Part shown: positions 8,894 to 17,628 of the stretch, in pieces
Position numbering within the stretch: the stretch's first letter is position 1
Layout: the number at the start of each line of letters is the position of its first letter
Origin: Janthinobacterium sp051380875
GTDB lineage: Bacteria; Pseudomonadota; Gammaproteobacteria; Burkholderiales; Burkholderiaceae_D
DNA length: 64,000 nt
Direction: 5' to 3'
Assembly (NCBI RefSeq): GCF_051380875.1
Contig: NZ_JBNYXW010000016.1
Coordinates: 62,001-126,000, forward strand
Notes under the pieces: model-generated
Database searches by the model: none
The model's input: only the letters and a program-made list of their open reading frames with translations
Told to the model about the DNA's origin: nothing
Made by a program: the position numbers and the translations under genes

Positions 8894-8965
8894 TTGTCTG
8901 CCTACGCCACCTGTTTGCCGTTTTCCTCGTCCCGCGCCGTGTTGCTGAAACGGGCATCCGCATGA
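8894..8965 (+). CDS. Possible 23-residue leader peptide of mtfA
   Basis: A TTG at 8894 sits seven bases after AAGGAG (8881-8886) and opens a 23-codon frame (MSAYATCLPFSSSRAVLLKRA...) whose TGA (8963-8965) overlaps the mtfA ATG (8962). The strong ribosome site belongs to this small frame; mtfA itself has none. This geometry suggests translational coupling. No homologues are known to me. Confidence 0.35.
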   Translation: MSAYATCLPFSSSRAVLLKRASA

Positions 8966-9834
8966 ACCCGCTGCTGTGGATCGCCCTCGTCACGGCCGCC
9001 ATCGTTTTTTCGCTGTGGTTTCCCCGCTGGCGCCTGAAGCGGGCCCTGGCGCAACCCTTGCCGCCGGAAGGCCTGGCGGTGCTGGAGCATAATATTCCCG
9101 TCTATCGGCGCATGCCGGCGCCGCTGCAGCAGCAATTGCAGCGGCTGGTGGTGCAGTTTCTGTACCAGAAGAAATTTGTCGGCTGCGCCGGCCTGGAGAT
9201 CACGCACGAGATGCGCTACACCATCGCCGGCCAGGCCTGTTTGCTGCTGCTCAATCGCCAGACGCAGGTGTATCCCGAGCTCGACACCATCCTCGTCTAT
9301 CCTACGCAATTTATCGTCACGCGCGATGAAGTGGGGCCGGGCGGCGTGGTGACGCCGTCGGCCAATGGGCTGCTGGGCGAATCGTGGGGCGATGGCCGCG
9401 TGGTGCTGGCCTGGGACCACGTGCAGCGCGGCGCGGCCGACTGGAGCGATGGCCACAATGTCGTGCTGCATGAATTTGCCCACCAGCTCGACAGCGAATC
9501 GGGCGCCGCGAATGGCGCGCCGTATTTGCCGAACGTATCGAGCTATCGCAGCTGGGCCACGGTGCTGTCGCGCGATTTCGATAATCTGCGCCACGACGCT
9601 ATTTATCAGCAGCAAAGCGTGATGGACCATTACGGCGCCACCAATCCGGCCGAATTCTTTGCCGTGGCCACGGAAACCTTCTTTGAAAAGCCGTACCAGA
9701 TGGCCGAGCACCACGCCGAGCTGTACGCGCAATTCTTGCAGTACTACAAGGTCGACCCGCGCGACTGGATGGCGCCACCGCCTGAAGCCGAGCATATGGC
9801 CACGCCATTCCCCAACTTTGCCCAGCACTGGTAA
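8962..9834 (+). CDS. mtfA: MtfA-like zinc peptidase
   Basis: From ATG 8962 this is a 290-residue protein with an N-terminal hydrophobic segment (NPLLWIALVTAAIVFSLW) and a peptidase_M90 domain. The zinc site is LHEFAHQLD (HExxH), with a downstream acidic/Tyr-rich region (NPAEFFAVATETFFEKP) that supplies further ligands in this family. MtfA of E. coli is an aminopeptidase activated by binding Mlc and affects glucose phosphotransferase control; no mlc or ptsG is nearby here. Start choice: the frame is open upstream to 8842, but the ATG overlapping the small leader stop is preferred. Convergent with the LytR-type gene. Confidence 0.85.
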   Translation: MNPLLWIALVTAAIVFSLWFPRWRLKRALAQPLPPEGLAVLEHNIPVYRRMPAPLQQQLQRLVVQFLYQKKFVGCAGLEITHEMRYTIAGQACLLLLNRQTQVYPELDTILVYPTQFIVTRDEVGPGGVVTPSANGLLGESWGDGRVVLAWDHVQRGAADWSDGHNVVLHEFAHQLDSESGAANGAPYLPNVSSYRSWATVLSRDFDNLRHDAIYQQQSVMDHYGATNPAEFFAVATETFFEKPYQMAEHHAELYAQFLQYYKVDPRDWMAPPPEAEHMATPFPNFAQHW

Positions 9835-9845
9835 GCGCCGGTTTC

Positions 9846-9868
9846 TGCTTGGCAAACTCAGCCAAGCA
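9846..9868. terminator. Hairpin between convergent mtfA and LytTR regulator genes
   Basis: TGCTTGGC and GCCAAGCA form an eight-base stem with a seven-base loop that covers the regulator stop codon. No U-tract follows on either strand, so termination ability is uncertain. Confidence 0.4.
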
Positions 9869-10559
9869 GCCGCTGTTTCAGTTGCGCATAGCTGCTGCGC
9901 GAGACGGGAATGCCCGTGCTGGTCTGCGTATCGAGCGCATATTTGCCACCCGGCGCAATCAGCAAACGCCTGAAGAGCAGGCTGTTGACGATGTAGGAGC
10001 GGTGCACGCGCAAGAAGTGGGGCGGCAGCAGGGCCATGAGCTTGTCGATCGGCAAGTCATGGAAGCACTGCTCGCCGCTGCGCAGCACGATGTTGCTGTA
10101 GTGGCCATCGGCCTGCACGTGGTCGATCTCGGCCATGGCGATCCATTCCAGCGCGCCCCGTTTCTTCACGGCCAGCGAGGCCGAGTGCGCGGCGGCATCG
10201 GCGGGCCTGTCGACATAGCGCTGCAGGGCTTTTTGCAGGCGTTCGCGGCTGAAGGGCTTGGCAACGAAGTCGAGCACGCCGAACTCAAATGCCGTGATCG
10301 AGCGCTCCGCGTGGGCCGAGACGACGATGGTCTGGAACGTGCAATCGCCGGCCAGGCGCAGCAATTCATAGCCATCGGCGCCGTGCAGCTGCAAGTCCAG
10401 CAGCAGCAAAGCGTAGCCGCCTCGCCGTAACTCTGCCAGCGCCTCTTCCACCGTGTCGTGCAGCGCCAGCGCTGCCAGGCGGGCGCCGAAATGGGCGCGC
10501 ACTTCGCGTGCCAGTCCCTGTGCGATCAGCGGCTCATCTTCCAGTATCAAGACCTTCAT
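9858..10559 (-). CDS. LytTR-family response regulator
   Basis: This 233-residue regulator has a receiver domain at 1-120 (acidic pair in LEDEP, phospho-acceptor Asp in LLLLDLQLHGADG, Lys in FVAKPF) and a LytTR DNA-binding domain at about 135-230 (ALEWIAMAEIDHVQADGHYS, FLRVHRSYIVN). Its ATG overlaps the kinase stop in an ATGA, so both are made from one message. It should be phosphorylated by that kinase and bind direct-repeat sites. The targets are not evident in this window. Confidence 0.85.
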   Translation of the reverse strand: MKVLILEDEPLIAQGLAREVRAHFGARLAALALHDTVEEALAELRRGGYALLLLDLQLHGADGYELLRLAGDCTFQTIVVSAHAERSITAFEFGVLDFVAKPFSRERLQKALQRYVDRPADAAAHSASLAVKKRGALEWIAMAEIDHVQADGHYSNIVLRSGEQCFHDLPIDKLMALLPPHFLRVHRSYIVNSLLFRRLLIAPGGKYALDTQTSTGIPVSRSSYAQLKQRLLG

Positions 10560-12205
10560 GGCGCCACCGGCAAGGTAAATGTCAGATGCCAGCCCTGTTG
10601 CCGCTGCTCGATGGCGTAGTGGGCGCCATCGCCAAACACGGCTTGCAGGCTGGTGCGGATGTACTGTTCGCCCATGCCGCTGCCCAGATGCTGGCGCGGC
10701 TCGCCGGCGGGCAGGGATAGCGTAAGTACTTGCGTTTGCGCAAGCCTGGCGATGCGCAGCTTAAATTGCGCGCCGCGGCGATAGCGGTTGTGGCTGTATG
10801 CGTTTTCCAGCGCTGTCAGCAATATGGCGGGCGGCACGGTGATGCCGGGCGCCTCGCCATCGAGCAGCAGGCTGCATGGCTGCTGCAGGCGCGTGCTCAT
10901 GATGCTCAGATAATTGTGGCACAGGGCCAGTTCCTGTGTCAGGGCGATGCTGGGCTGCTGTGCATACTCGTTGAGCATGCGCAACTCGGCGCCCAGCGCC
11001 TCGATGAACGCTTCGGCCGCCTGCGGCGATTGCGCATTGAGTTCGCTGATCAGGCTCAGGGAATTCATCAGGAAATGCGGTTGCATGCTTTTTCTCAAGA
11101 GCTGGTTTTCCAGCTGCTGGGCGCGCGCAGCCTTGTTGCGTTCTCCAAGCAGCTGCGCCAGCAGCTGGGCGCACAATGGCAGCAGCAGGAAGCACACGAC
11201 AAGGGCGAAGCCGCCTTCGGCAAAGCGCTCGCCTGTCGAGGCAAACAGGATGCCCGAGGCCAGCGCGATGGCCGCGCCGCTGCGGCTGCCCGGCAGGCGC
11301 CGCCACAGGGCGGCCAGGTTGAGCGCCAGGCTGGCCGCGAGGCCGACGCAAAACATCCACCAGCAGCGGCTGTCGAAATGCGCGGGGAGCGCGCCGGCCA
11401 GCGCGGTGAGCGCCAGCAGCAGGACGGCTGCCAGCTGCCAGCGCGGCAGGCGGTAGGCCGCATGGAAATACAGTGGTAGCAGGGCGGAAAACAGCCAGGT
11501 CAGGGCGTTGACGGCATACAGGCGCGGCAGATGCAAAGGATAGGCATAGCCGGCAAAGCTGCGCCAGATTTCCGCCACCAGCAGCAGCGCTGCCACCAGG
11601 CATAGCGCGGCAAACATGGCCCAGTGCCGGTGCCGCTGGTACAGCACCGTCAAGGCAAGGAAGAGCAGGGCGACGGCGCCCAGCGCGCCGGCCAGCAGCA
11701 GCGCCGGCAGCCTGTACCAAGCCAGCGCCGCGCGGTAGTCTTGCCGATCTATCAGGTACAGCGCATAAAACGGCGCCGCCAGGCGCGCCGGCACGTGTTG
11801 CGTCGACAGCAGCAGGCGCAAATGGTGCTTGCCCATGGCCAGCTGCTGCGGCGCCAGGGGCATGGCGAAATCGATGTCGCCCGCGCGCTCCTCTCCAGCT
11901 TGGCGGGCGGGCTGGCCATTGCTGCCGATCAAGATATCATCCAGCCAAAGCTCGCTGGCGGCCAGCGCCGACAGCACCAGCAGCGTCGATGCCTGCGGCG
12001 TACTGCTCACGCTGAAATCGCGTTCCAGGCACAGCAGCTGGCCCGGCCGGAGCAGCTGGTGCAGCGAGGCGGCGGGCGCCGCCGTACGCATGCCGCAGGC
12101 GCGCCAGCCATCATCGAGCGATGATCTGGCCATGGCATCGGCGAAAGCGGGAAAGGCCAGGCAGCACAGCAGCAGGGCGCGAAGGAAAGAGGGCATGGCG
12201 GGCAT
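10556..12205 (-). CDS. LytS-type sensor histidine kinase with 7TM-like sensor
   Basis: This 549-residue protein has a signal peptide, a periplasmic beta-rich N-terminal domain (about 25-155, 7TMR-DISM-like), then about seven TM helices (160-360). A His_kinase domain follows with phospho-acceptor KSMQPHFLMNSLSLI. The N box is altered (ALENAYSHNR), while GSGMGEQYI supplies the G box. The first ATG is used, but a second at 12196 is equally possible since neither has a good ribosome site. It pairs with the LytTR regulator downstream. The ligand is unknown. Confidence 0.8.
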   Translation of the reverse strand: MPAMPSFLRALLLCCLAFPAFADAMARSSLDDGWRACGMRTAAPAASLHQLLRPGQLLCLERDFSVSSTPQASTLLVLSALAASELWLDDILIGSNGQPARQAGEERAGDIDFAMPLAPQQLAMGKHHLRLLLSTQHVPARLAAPFYALYLIDRQDYRAALAWYRLPALLLAGALGAVALLFLALTVLYQRHRHWAMFAALCLVAALLLVAEIWRSFAGYAYPLHLPRLYAVNALTWLFSALLPLYFHAAYRLPRWQLAAVLLLALTALAGALPAHFDSRCWWMFCVGLAASLALNLAALWRRLPGSRSGAAIALASGILFASTGERFAEGGFALVVCFLLLPLCAQLLAQLLGERNKAARAQQLENQLLRKSMQPHFLMNSLSLISELNAQSPQAAEAFIEALGAELRMLNEYAQQPSIALTQELALCHNYLSIMSTRLQQPCSLLLDGEAPGITVPPAILLTALENAYSHNRYRRGAQFKLRIARLAQTQVLTLSLPAGEPRQHLGSGMGEQYIRTSLQAVFGDGAHYAIEQRQQGWHLTFTLPVAP

Positions 12206-12358
12206 TGTAGCTGCTTATTTGCAACTAATTTGCCACATGCGGTGCTGTTCATGCTGGCCAGGTGCATTTCGTGCACAGTCCGCCAACCGGGCATGAAACG
12301 CGCTTACCATGGGCCAGCGCCGCGCCATAGACGCGGCCTCACCAGGGAATGATTGATT

Positions 12359-14458
12359 ATGCAAAGTAGAAAATATTACTATTTCGGCGCGCTGGCGCTG
12401 TTGTGCGGCGTGGCGCAGGCCGCTTCCGCTCCTGCGCCCGCGCTGGCCGCGCGCTTGGCCGCTTTCGACGGCTGGGTGGCCCAGCGCATGGCCATGGAGC
12501 GTATACCGGGCTTGACCGTGGGTTTTACGCAGGGCGATTCGCAATGGGTGCAGGGCTATGGCTATGCCGACCTGGAAAACCGGGTGCCGGCCACGGCCCA
12601 GTCCAGCTATCGCCTGGCGTCCGTCACCAAGCCCATGACGGCGGCGGCCATCTTGCAGCTGGTCGAGCAGGGCAAGGTGGATCTTGATGCGCCCGTGCAA
12701 ACCTATGTGCCATATTTCCCCGTGAAAGCGTTTCCCGTGACGGTGCGCCAGTTGCTGGGCCACCTGGGCGGCATCGACGCCTACCGCGACAACAAGGCGG
12801 AACAGCATTTCAAGGAGCACAAGACGACGCGCCAGTCCATCGCCGTCTTCGAACAGTTCGATCTGATCGCCGAACCGGGCATGCGCTTTCGCTACACCAG
12901 CTATGGCTACAACTTGCTGGGCGCCGTCATCGAGGGCGCCTCGGGTGAAAGCTATGGCAGCTACATGCAGCGCCATGTGTGGAGCCCGCTGGGCATGGCG
13001 GCCACCGTCATGGACAACCCCGACGCCGTCATCGCGCACCGCGTGCGCGGCTACCGGCTGGTTGGCACGGAGCTGAAGAATTCGGAATTCGTCGACATCA
13101 GCAGCCGCTTCTCGGCCGGCGGCACGCGTGCCAGCGTGCCCGACATGCTGGCCTTCGGCAAAGGCATCCATGACGGCAAGATACTGTCGGCGGCCAGCCT
13201 GGCTGCCATGGTGCAGCCGATGGCCACGCGCGCGGGCCGCTTGACGGACTATGGCATGGGCTGGGAAACGACCCCGACGGGCGGGCGCTATGCTATCGCG
13301 CACAGCGGCCAGCAGCCGGAAACGGTCACCTATCTGTTCAGCTTTCCTTCGCGCAAGCTGACGATTGCCGTCGCCGCCAATCTCGAGCGCGTCAACCCGG
13401 AAGCGTTCGTGCAGCGCCTGTTCGAGGTGGTCACGGGCGAGCCATGGCAGCTGAAAACGTATATTGCCGAGGCAAATGCACAGCGCTATTATCAGGTGGC
13501 GCAAGGCTTGTTCGAAGAAGGCCGGGCGTACGCCGAGCGCACGCGCCAGCCTTACGCGGATGCGGCCGCCACGCGCGAGGCCTTTACGCAAATCAACGGC
13601 CAGGCGCTGGCGCCGGACGCTGCGGCGGCGCGTGCCTTTATCGATGCGGCCCGCCATCCCGCAGGTGGACGCGTGTTCCTGACGGCCGGCGCCAGCATGG
13701 CCGAACGGCTGCGTCAGGCGGGCACCGACCTGAATAAATACTCCAGCGGCGGCGCGCTGGCTTTCGCGCGCGATTATATTGTGCTGGCGCAAGGCGCGCC
13801 TGCAAAATCGTTGCCCCGCTTCGAGCCTGGCTTCGAGCAGGCGATCATCGCCCTGGCCAGCAGCTGGGACAGCACGGCGGCCATCGCGTGGCCGGCGGCA
13901 CCCACTTCCATCTTTGAACTGGATGGCAAGCTGCGGGCGGCCTTCCGCGGCCAGCGGGCCTATCCTGATTTCGTGCCCGAACTAGTTGATCTGGCGCAAA
14001 CATCGGCCGCGCGCGGCGAGGCGGATCGGGCACTGGCAGCCAGCGGGCTGGCCGTGGCGCTGTATCCGCTCAGCGACCGTGCGCACACACTGCAGGGCTT
14101 GACCTTGCTGCATGCCGGCAACACGGAGCTAGCTGACGCCGCGCTGCGCGTGGCCTTGGCCCGCGATCCGCTGGGCGCGGCCGGCCCGGCGGCGTTGAAC
14201 CTGGAAGCCTACCGCCTGAAGGGCAGCGGTGCCGTTGCGCAAGGCACGGCCGTGCTGCAGGCGGCCGTGCGGCTGCATCCGCGTGATGCGAATCTGCAGG
14301 ACAGCCTCGCAGAGTTTTACGCGGAGCAAGGCTTGCACAAGCAGGCGGTCGAGGCCTACCAGCAAGCACTGCTGCGTGATCCCCGCTATTCGGGCGCGGC
14401 CGCCGCCAGGGCGGCGATTATCCGCCTGGGCAGCGTGGCCGATGCGGCAAAGCCGTGA
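12359..14458 (+). CDS. Serine beta-lactamase-like hydrolase with C-terminal TPR region
   Basis: This protein of about 699 residues has a signal peptide (cut near AQA) and a class C beta-lactamase/esterase fold: SxxK motif SVTK near residue 88, YxN motif YGYN near 182, and HSG replacing KTG (AIAHSGQQ). The C-terminal third (about 520-690) holds TPR-like repeats (EADRALAASGLAVALYPLSD, KQAVEAYQQALLRDPRY). Such fusions are usually periplasmic esterases or D-amino peptidases rather than resistance enzymes. The start is ATG 12359; a TTG two codons earlier is closer to AGGGA. It is transcribed alone. Confidence 0.8.
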   Translation: MQSRKYYYFGALALLCGVAQAASAPAPALAARLAAFDGWVAQRMAMERIPGLTVGFTQGDSQWVQGYGYADLENRVPATAQSSYRLASVTKPMTAAAILQLVEQGKVDLDAPVQTYVPYFPVKAFPVTVRQLLGHLGGIDAYRDNKAEQHFKEHKTTRQSIAVFEQFDLIAEPGMRFRYTSYGYNLLGAVIEGASGESYGSYMQRHVWSPLGMAATVMDNPDAVIAHRVRGYRLVGTELKNSEFVDISSRFSAGGTRASVPDMLAFGKGIHDGKILSAASLAAMVQPMATRAGRLTDYGMGWETTPTGGRYAIAHSGQQPETVTYLFSFPSRKLTIAVAANLERVNPEAFVQRLFEVVTGEPWQLKTYIAEANAQRYYQVAQGLFEEGRAYAERTRQPYADAAATREAFTQINGQALAPDAAAARAFIDAARHPAGGRVFLTAGASMAERLRQAGTDLNKYSSGGALAFARDYIVLAQGAPAKSLPRFEPGFEQAIIALASSWDSTAAIAWPAAPTSIFELDGKLRAAFRGQRAYPDFVPELVDLAQTSAARGEADRALAASGLAVALYPLSDRAHTLQGLTLLHAGNTELADAALRVALARDPLGAAGPAALNLEAYRLKGSGAVAQGTAVLQAAVRLHPRDANLQDSLAEFYAEQGLHKQAVEAYQQALLRDPRYSGAAAARAAIIRLGSVADAAKP

Positions 14459-14698
14459 CATACCGGCTTAGATGATTTGCATATAAACAAGGGTAAAAGA
14501 TTCTTTTTGGAAAAAATGGCGCCGCGATTTAATAACGGCATTGATTGCGCCACCACAGCAATTGCATGCAGACTCGTCTTCACTTCAGCCTGAGGAAATG
14601 CGGCCTGTGTGCGCAATCGAACGGTACTTCGCCAGCGGGCGGCGCATGCTGAAAAGGTGGCGCGCGGTGCGCCAGCAGCCGACCAGGAGGGCCGAATC

Positions 14699-15253
14699 AT
14701 GTCACGCATCATTGCAGGTCATTTTCAGTTGCAGGAACAGATTGACGCCGCGCGCGCCGCCCTGAACCAGGCGGGTTTTCCCGACAGCCGCATCAGCGCC
14801 TTTTTTGTCAACCAGCCGGGGCAGCACGATCTGCACGCACTGGGCGGTGACCGCGACATCTCGCCGGGCGCCATGGAAACGCCCGAGGGCGTGGTGGAAG
14901 GCGTGGCCGTGGGCGCTGCGGTGGGCGCCGGCATCGGCGCGGCCGCCACCCTCGCGACGGGGCCGCTGGGCCCGGTAGTCGGTGCGCTGGTGGGCGCCCA
15001 TGTGGGTTCGCTGTACAGTTTTAACAAGATGAAAGATGCGGGCGAAGTGGAGAAAAACGGTGAAAACCGCCGCCCGCCACGCCATCCCGGCATGCTGATC
15101 GCCGTGGCGCTGGGCGGCCTCGACGAGCGCGAGCGGGCGCTCGGGGCATTGCAGCGGCTCGGCGCCGAGCACATCGAGGAAGCCGAAGGCACGATCGCCA
15201 ATGGCGACTGGCACGATTTCGACCCGCTCAGCATCCCCGTGCTGGTGGCTTGA
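14699..15253 (+). CDS. Glycine-zipper stress-type protein
   Basis: The start at 14699 is fixed by AGGAGG eight bases upstream and gives 184 residues. A ferredoxin-like N-terminal half (residues 1-60, AGHFQLQEQIDAARAALNQA) is followed by a Gly/Ala-rich membrane-inserting stretch at about 70-105 (VGAAVGAGIGAAATLATGP). A second domain lies at about 125-184 (GMLIAVALGGLDERERALGA). It resembles general-stress membrane proteins with paired alpha/beta domains around a glycine zipper. The function is unknown. Confidence 0.65.
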   Translation: MSRIIAGHFQLQEQIDAARAALNQAGFPDSRISAFFVNQPGQHDLHALGGDRDISPGAMETPEGVVEGVAVGAAVGAGIGAAATLATGPLGPVVGALVGAHVGSLYSFNKMKDAGEVEKNGENRRPPRHPGMLIAVALGGLDERERALGALQRLGAEHIEEAEGTIANGDWHDFDPLSIPVLVA

Positions 15254-15452
15254 TTTGTTCGATGGTTTGGTCGATGCGCCGCGTAGTACGGCATAAGTGC
15301 CGCGCCGCACGAAAGTTAGGTATTATCCTTATTGGTATTGTTAATCAATGCCGTCAGGGATAGTTCCCGTGCGCCCCATGCAAGACAGGACCCAGGTGAC
15401 TGCCCGTAATACTTGCCTCGCATGCTAATGAGTGTGGATAGGAGGGCGCGTC

Positions 15453-15812
15453 ATGACACAGGCATGGTTCATTCTTACGCAGGCCGATGGGCGCGACATC
15501 TGTGCGCCGTCGCCGGCACAGCTGGCCGATGCGCTGGCCGAGGTGTACCGTGCGCCAGAGACGGCGCCCGATGGCAGCCCGTCCGCCGTCCTGTTGCGCT
15601 TTGGTTACGACGATGGCTTGATGTATCAGGTCGAGGTCGCCAGCGGAGGCGAAGTCACTTTCGAGGAATGGTCGGACCGCGATTGCGAAATCGCCTTGGC
15701 CAGCCCGCGCCGCATGTCGGCCTTGCCGCAGGGCGATGCGCTGCAGCTGTGGCAGTGGCTGGCGCAGCGCCAGGTGGCCAAGATCCGCAGCCAGCCCTGG
15801 CAGGACGGCTAG
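15453..15812 (+). CDS. Hypothetical protein, 119 residues
   Basis: Starting at ATG 15453 (AGGAGG upstream), this acidic protein begins MTQAWFILTQADGRDI and contains a tryptophan-rich second half (FEEWSDRDCE, LWQWLAQRQ). It has no signal peptide or TM segment. I do not recognise a family; the shape (small, acidic, Trp-rich) is like some immunity proteins but no toxin partner is next to it. It is convergent with the Usp gene. Confidence 0.55.
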   Translation: MTQAWFILTQADGRDICAPSPAQLADALAEVYRAPETAPDGSPSAVLLRFGYDDGLMYQVEVASGGEVTFEEWSDRDCEIALASPRRMSALPQGDALQLWQWLAQRQVAKIRSQPWQDG

Positions 15813-15833
15813 CGGGCGGCTCTGCCAAAGGTG

Positions 15834-16700
15834 CTAGTGCACCATCAGCACGGGGATCGTCATGCTCTGCAAGACTGTGCGCGTGACGCCACCCAGTATC
15901 GTTTCGCGCAGGCGCGAATGGCCATACGCCCCCATCACCAGCAAATCGGCCGCCAGCTCCCCCGCCTGCGACAGCAGCGCTTCGCCGATGTCGCCGCGCC
16001 GCACGCCGCCTCCATCGAGCAAATGCACGCGTGCTTCCACGCCGTGGCGCGCCAGGTACTGCAGCAGTTCGGCGCCCGGCTGGTCGCCATGCTCGGCCGC
16101 ATGCACCTTGGCATCGAAGATGGCCACGTGGACTTGCCCGGCACGCTGCAGCAGGGGCAGGGCGGCGCTGACGGCGCGGCTCGCTTCCTTGCTGGCATTC
16201 CATGAAATGAGCACATTGCGCGCGGCCGCCGGCGGCGCTTGCATCGGCAGCGGCGGCGCGTACGGCACGATCAGCACGGGCCGGCCCGAATGCAGCAGCA
16301 CGTAGGCGGGAAAATCGCGCATCACGGACGGCGATTTATCCTTGGCATTGTATTGACTGATCACCACCAGGTCCGCGTAGCGGGCCAGCAGGCTGATGCC
16401 GCCCGCCGCCTCATCGTCGAGTACGCGCTGCTCGAACGAGGCGACGCCGGCCGTGCGTACATGCTGCTCGAAACCATCGAGGGCGCGCGTGGCTCTTTCT
16501 CTCAAGAAATTGAGGTGCAGCGCCAGGTTTGGGTCGGCATCGAGGTCGGGCTGGTTCTGGTACAGCAGGCGCGACACGCCCGTCAGGGCCACGCCCGTCA
16601 GGTGGCCGCCGCAGGCTTGCGCGATGCTGGCGGCCGCGTCGATGCGGGCGCTGCGGCTGGCACTGTCGTCAATATGCAGCAACACGGTTTTATACGTCAT
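15834..16700 (-). CDS. Universal stress protein, two Usp domains
   Basis: From ATG 16700 this is a 288-residue protein with two tandem Usp domains (about 1-145 and 150-288). The second carries the ATP-binding motif GAYGHSRLRETILGG (G-x2-G-x9-G). The first is degenerate at the same place (QYNAKDKSPS). Tandem Usp proteins of this kind are often induced by low oxygen. A TTGATCTGGCGCAA box lies about 95 bases upstream, in line with that. A longer frame to 16766 lacks a ribosome site. Confidence 0.85.
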   Translation of the reverse strand: MTYKTVLLHIDDSASRSARIDAAASIAQACGGHLTGVALTGVSRLLYQNQPDLDADPNLALHLNFLRERATRALDGFEQHVRTAGVASFEQRVLDDEAAGGISLLARYADLVVISQYNAKDKSPSVMRDFPAYVLLHSGRPVLIVPYAPPLPMQAPPAAARNVLISWNASKEASRAVSAALPLLQRAGQVHVAIFDAKVHAAEHGDQPGAELLQYLARHGVEARVHLLDGGGVRRGDIGEALLSQAGELAADLLVMGAYGHSRLRETILGGVTRTVLQSMTIPVLMVH

Positions 16701-16792
16701 GGCCTGGCCTCTCGCTGTGCGGTAAGCCCCATTCTGGCACAGTCGGGGCACAGTTCGCGCACGCATGCCACTGTGCCTGGCAGGCCGGGCAC

Positions 16793-16806
16793 TTGATCTG
16801 GCGCAA
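16793..16806. promoter_or_regulatory. Anr/Fnr-like box upstream of the Usp gene
   Basis: The sequence TTGATCTGGCGCAA fits TTGAT-N4-(A/C/G)(T/G)CAA, the Crp/Fnr-family dyad. An identical 14-mer, on the opposite strand, lies upstream of the phasin at 59059. The distance to the Usp ATG is about 93 bases, suited to a -41.5 activator site. Confidence 0.6.
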
Positions 16807-16832
16807 AACTGGCGCTAAAAACTGTGCCTACA

Positions 16833-16853
16833 CTTGATCCCACGCAGATCAAG
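16833..16853. promoter_or_regulatory. Second TTGAT/ATCAA dyad upstream of Usp
   Basis: CTTGATC and GATCAAG are perfect arms separated by seven bases. The spacing is wider than a canonical Fnr site. It may be a second regulator site or a divergent partner of the box at 16793. Confidence 0.35.
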
Positions 16854-16960
16854 CATAACAAGCGGGGAGGCACAGCAATGCAGGAACAAAGATAGCGCTG
16901 GTCACGGGCGCGCATATCGCCATCCATGGCGCACAGTGGTGAGTTGAGCAGGCTTGCAGC

Positions 16961-16994
16961 TTGAAGATTGAAGATTGAAGATTGAAGATTGAAG
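16961..16994. repeat. Heptanucleotide tandem repeat (TTGAAGA)
   Basis: The seven-base unit TTGAAGA is repeated almost five times without a mismatch (34 bases). It lies in non-coding DNA between the Usp and DksA-like genes. Confidence 0.9.
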
Positions 16995-17147
16995 CAGGGC
17001 AATGGCAGTGGAGGAGACCCGGCTGCCCAGTCAGCACACAGAGGCTGGCGGGAGCCGGATAGCAGCACAGCAGTAAAGGTGAAAGGCAAACGGCAAAAGG
17101 CGAGGGGCAGGGCAGCGATGCCTTGCCCCGTTGCGTTGCTGCAATGA

Positions 17148-17519
17148 CTAACGCTGGGCCTTTTCCAGCCGCGTCTGGCAATCGATGCACAGGCGCGCTT
17201 CGGGGCGTGCGTTCAGGCGCGACAGGCCGATGGCTTCGCCGCAGTTGTCGCACAAGCCATAGCTGCCGTCGGCCATCCTGGCCAGCGCCTGCCTGATGAG
17301 GGCCAGCTGCGCCACGTTGTGTTCGGCCGCCTCGCTGACGAGGGCGTTCAGGGTGTGCACGCTGGCGTTGTCGGCCGGCGAGGCTTCGATTTCATTGAGC
17401 AGCGAGGCACGCGCGTCGGCTTCGGCCGTTTCGCCCTCGATTTGTTCCAGTAGCGCAAGCTTGCGTTGCTCCAGCACGCCTTGCAGGCGCTGTAGCTGGT
17501 CTTGCGGCAATCCATTCAT
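17148..17519 (-). CDS. DksA/TraR-family zinc-finger protein
   Basis: The start at 17519 gives 123 residues: a coiled-coil N-terminal part (DQLQRLQGVLEQRKLALLEQ) and a C-terminal four-cysteine zinc finger (LCDNCGEA ... LCIDCQ) at about 85-115. The family binds the RNA polymerase secondary channel. The short size and absent N-terminal extension make it a DksA-like paralogue rather than DksA itself. The ribosome site is weak at 17519. The frame continues upstream to 17597, so the exact start is uncertain. Confidence 0.8.
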   Translation of the reverse strand: MNGLPQDQLQRLQGVLEQRKLALLEQIEGETAEADARASLLNEIEASPADNASVHTLNALVSEAAEHNVAQLALIRQALARMADGSYGLCDNCGEAIGLSRLNARPEARLCIDCQTRLEKAQR

Positions 17520-17628
17520 GGCTGTCACCCGGTGGGAGTCTCTACCATCATGGTAGTCCAAGATGGCCAGCTCTGCTTGCGCTACCACCCGCGCCACGTT
17601 TGATGCGGCGCAGGCGGTTGCCGTTGAT

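Larger units (their letters stand above)
16701..17147. other. Regulatory and repeat-bearing intergenic region
   Basis: No gene is seen in these 447 bases. They hold an Anr/Fnr-like box (16793-16806), a second dyad (16833-16853) and a heptanucleotide tandem repeat (16961-16994). The segment 17000-17140 has no recognisable signal and is the region downstream of the DksA-like gene. Confidence 0.6.

Noticed and set aside
12215..13792. 525-codon antisense frame over the beta-lactamase-like gene
   Set aside because: Same GC-shadow composition; the sense frame has SVTK/YGYN/HSG motifs.
12359..14458. Resistance beta-lactamase
   Set aside because: Class-C-like fold with HSG instead of KTG and a TPR tail points to an esterase/peptidase-type homologue.
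16961..16994. CRISPR array
   Set aside because: Seven-base unit without spacers; no cas genes in the window.
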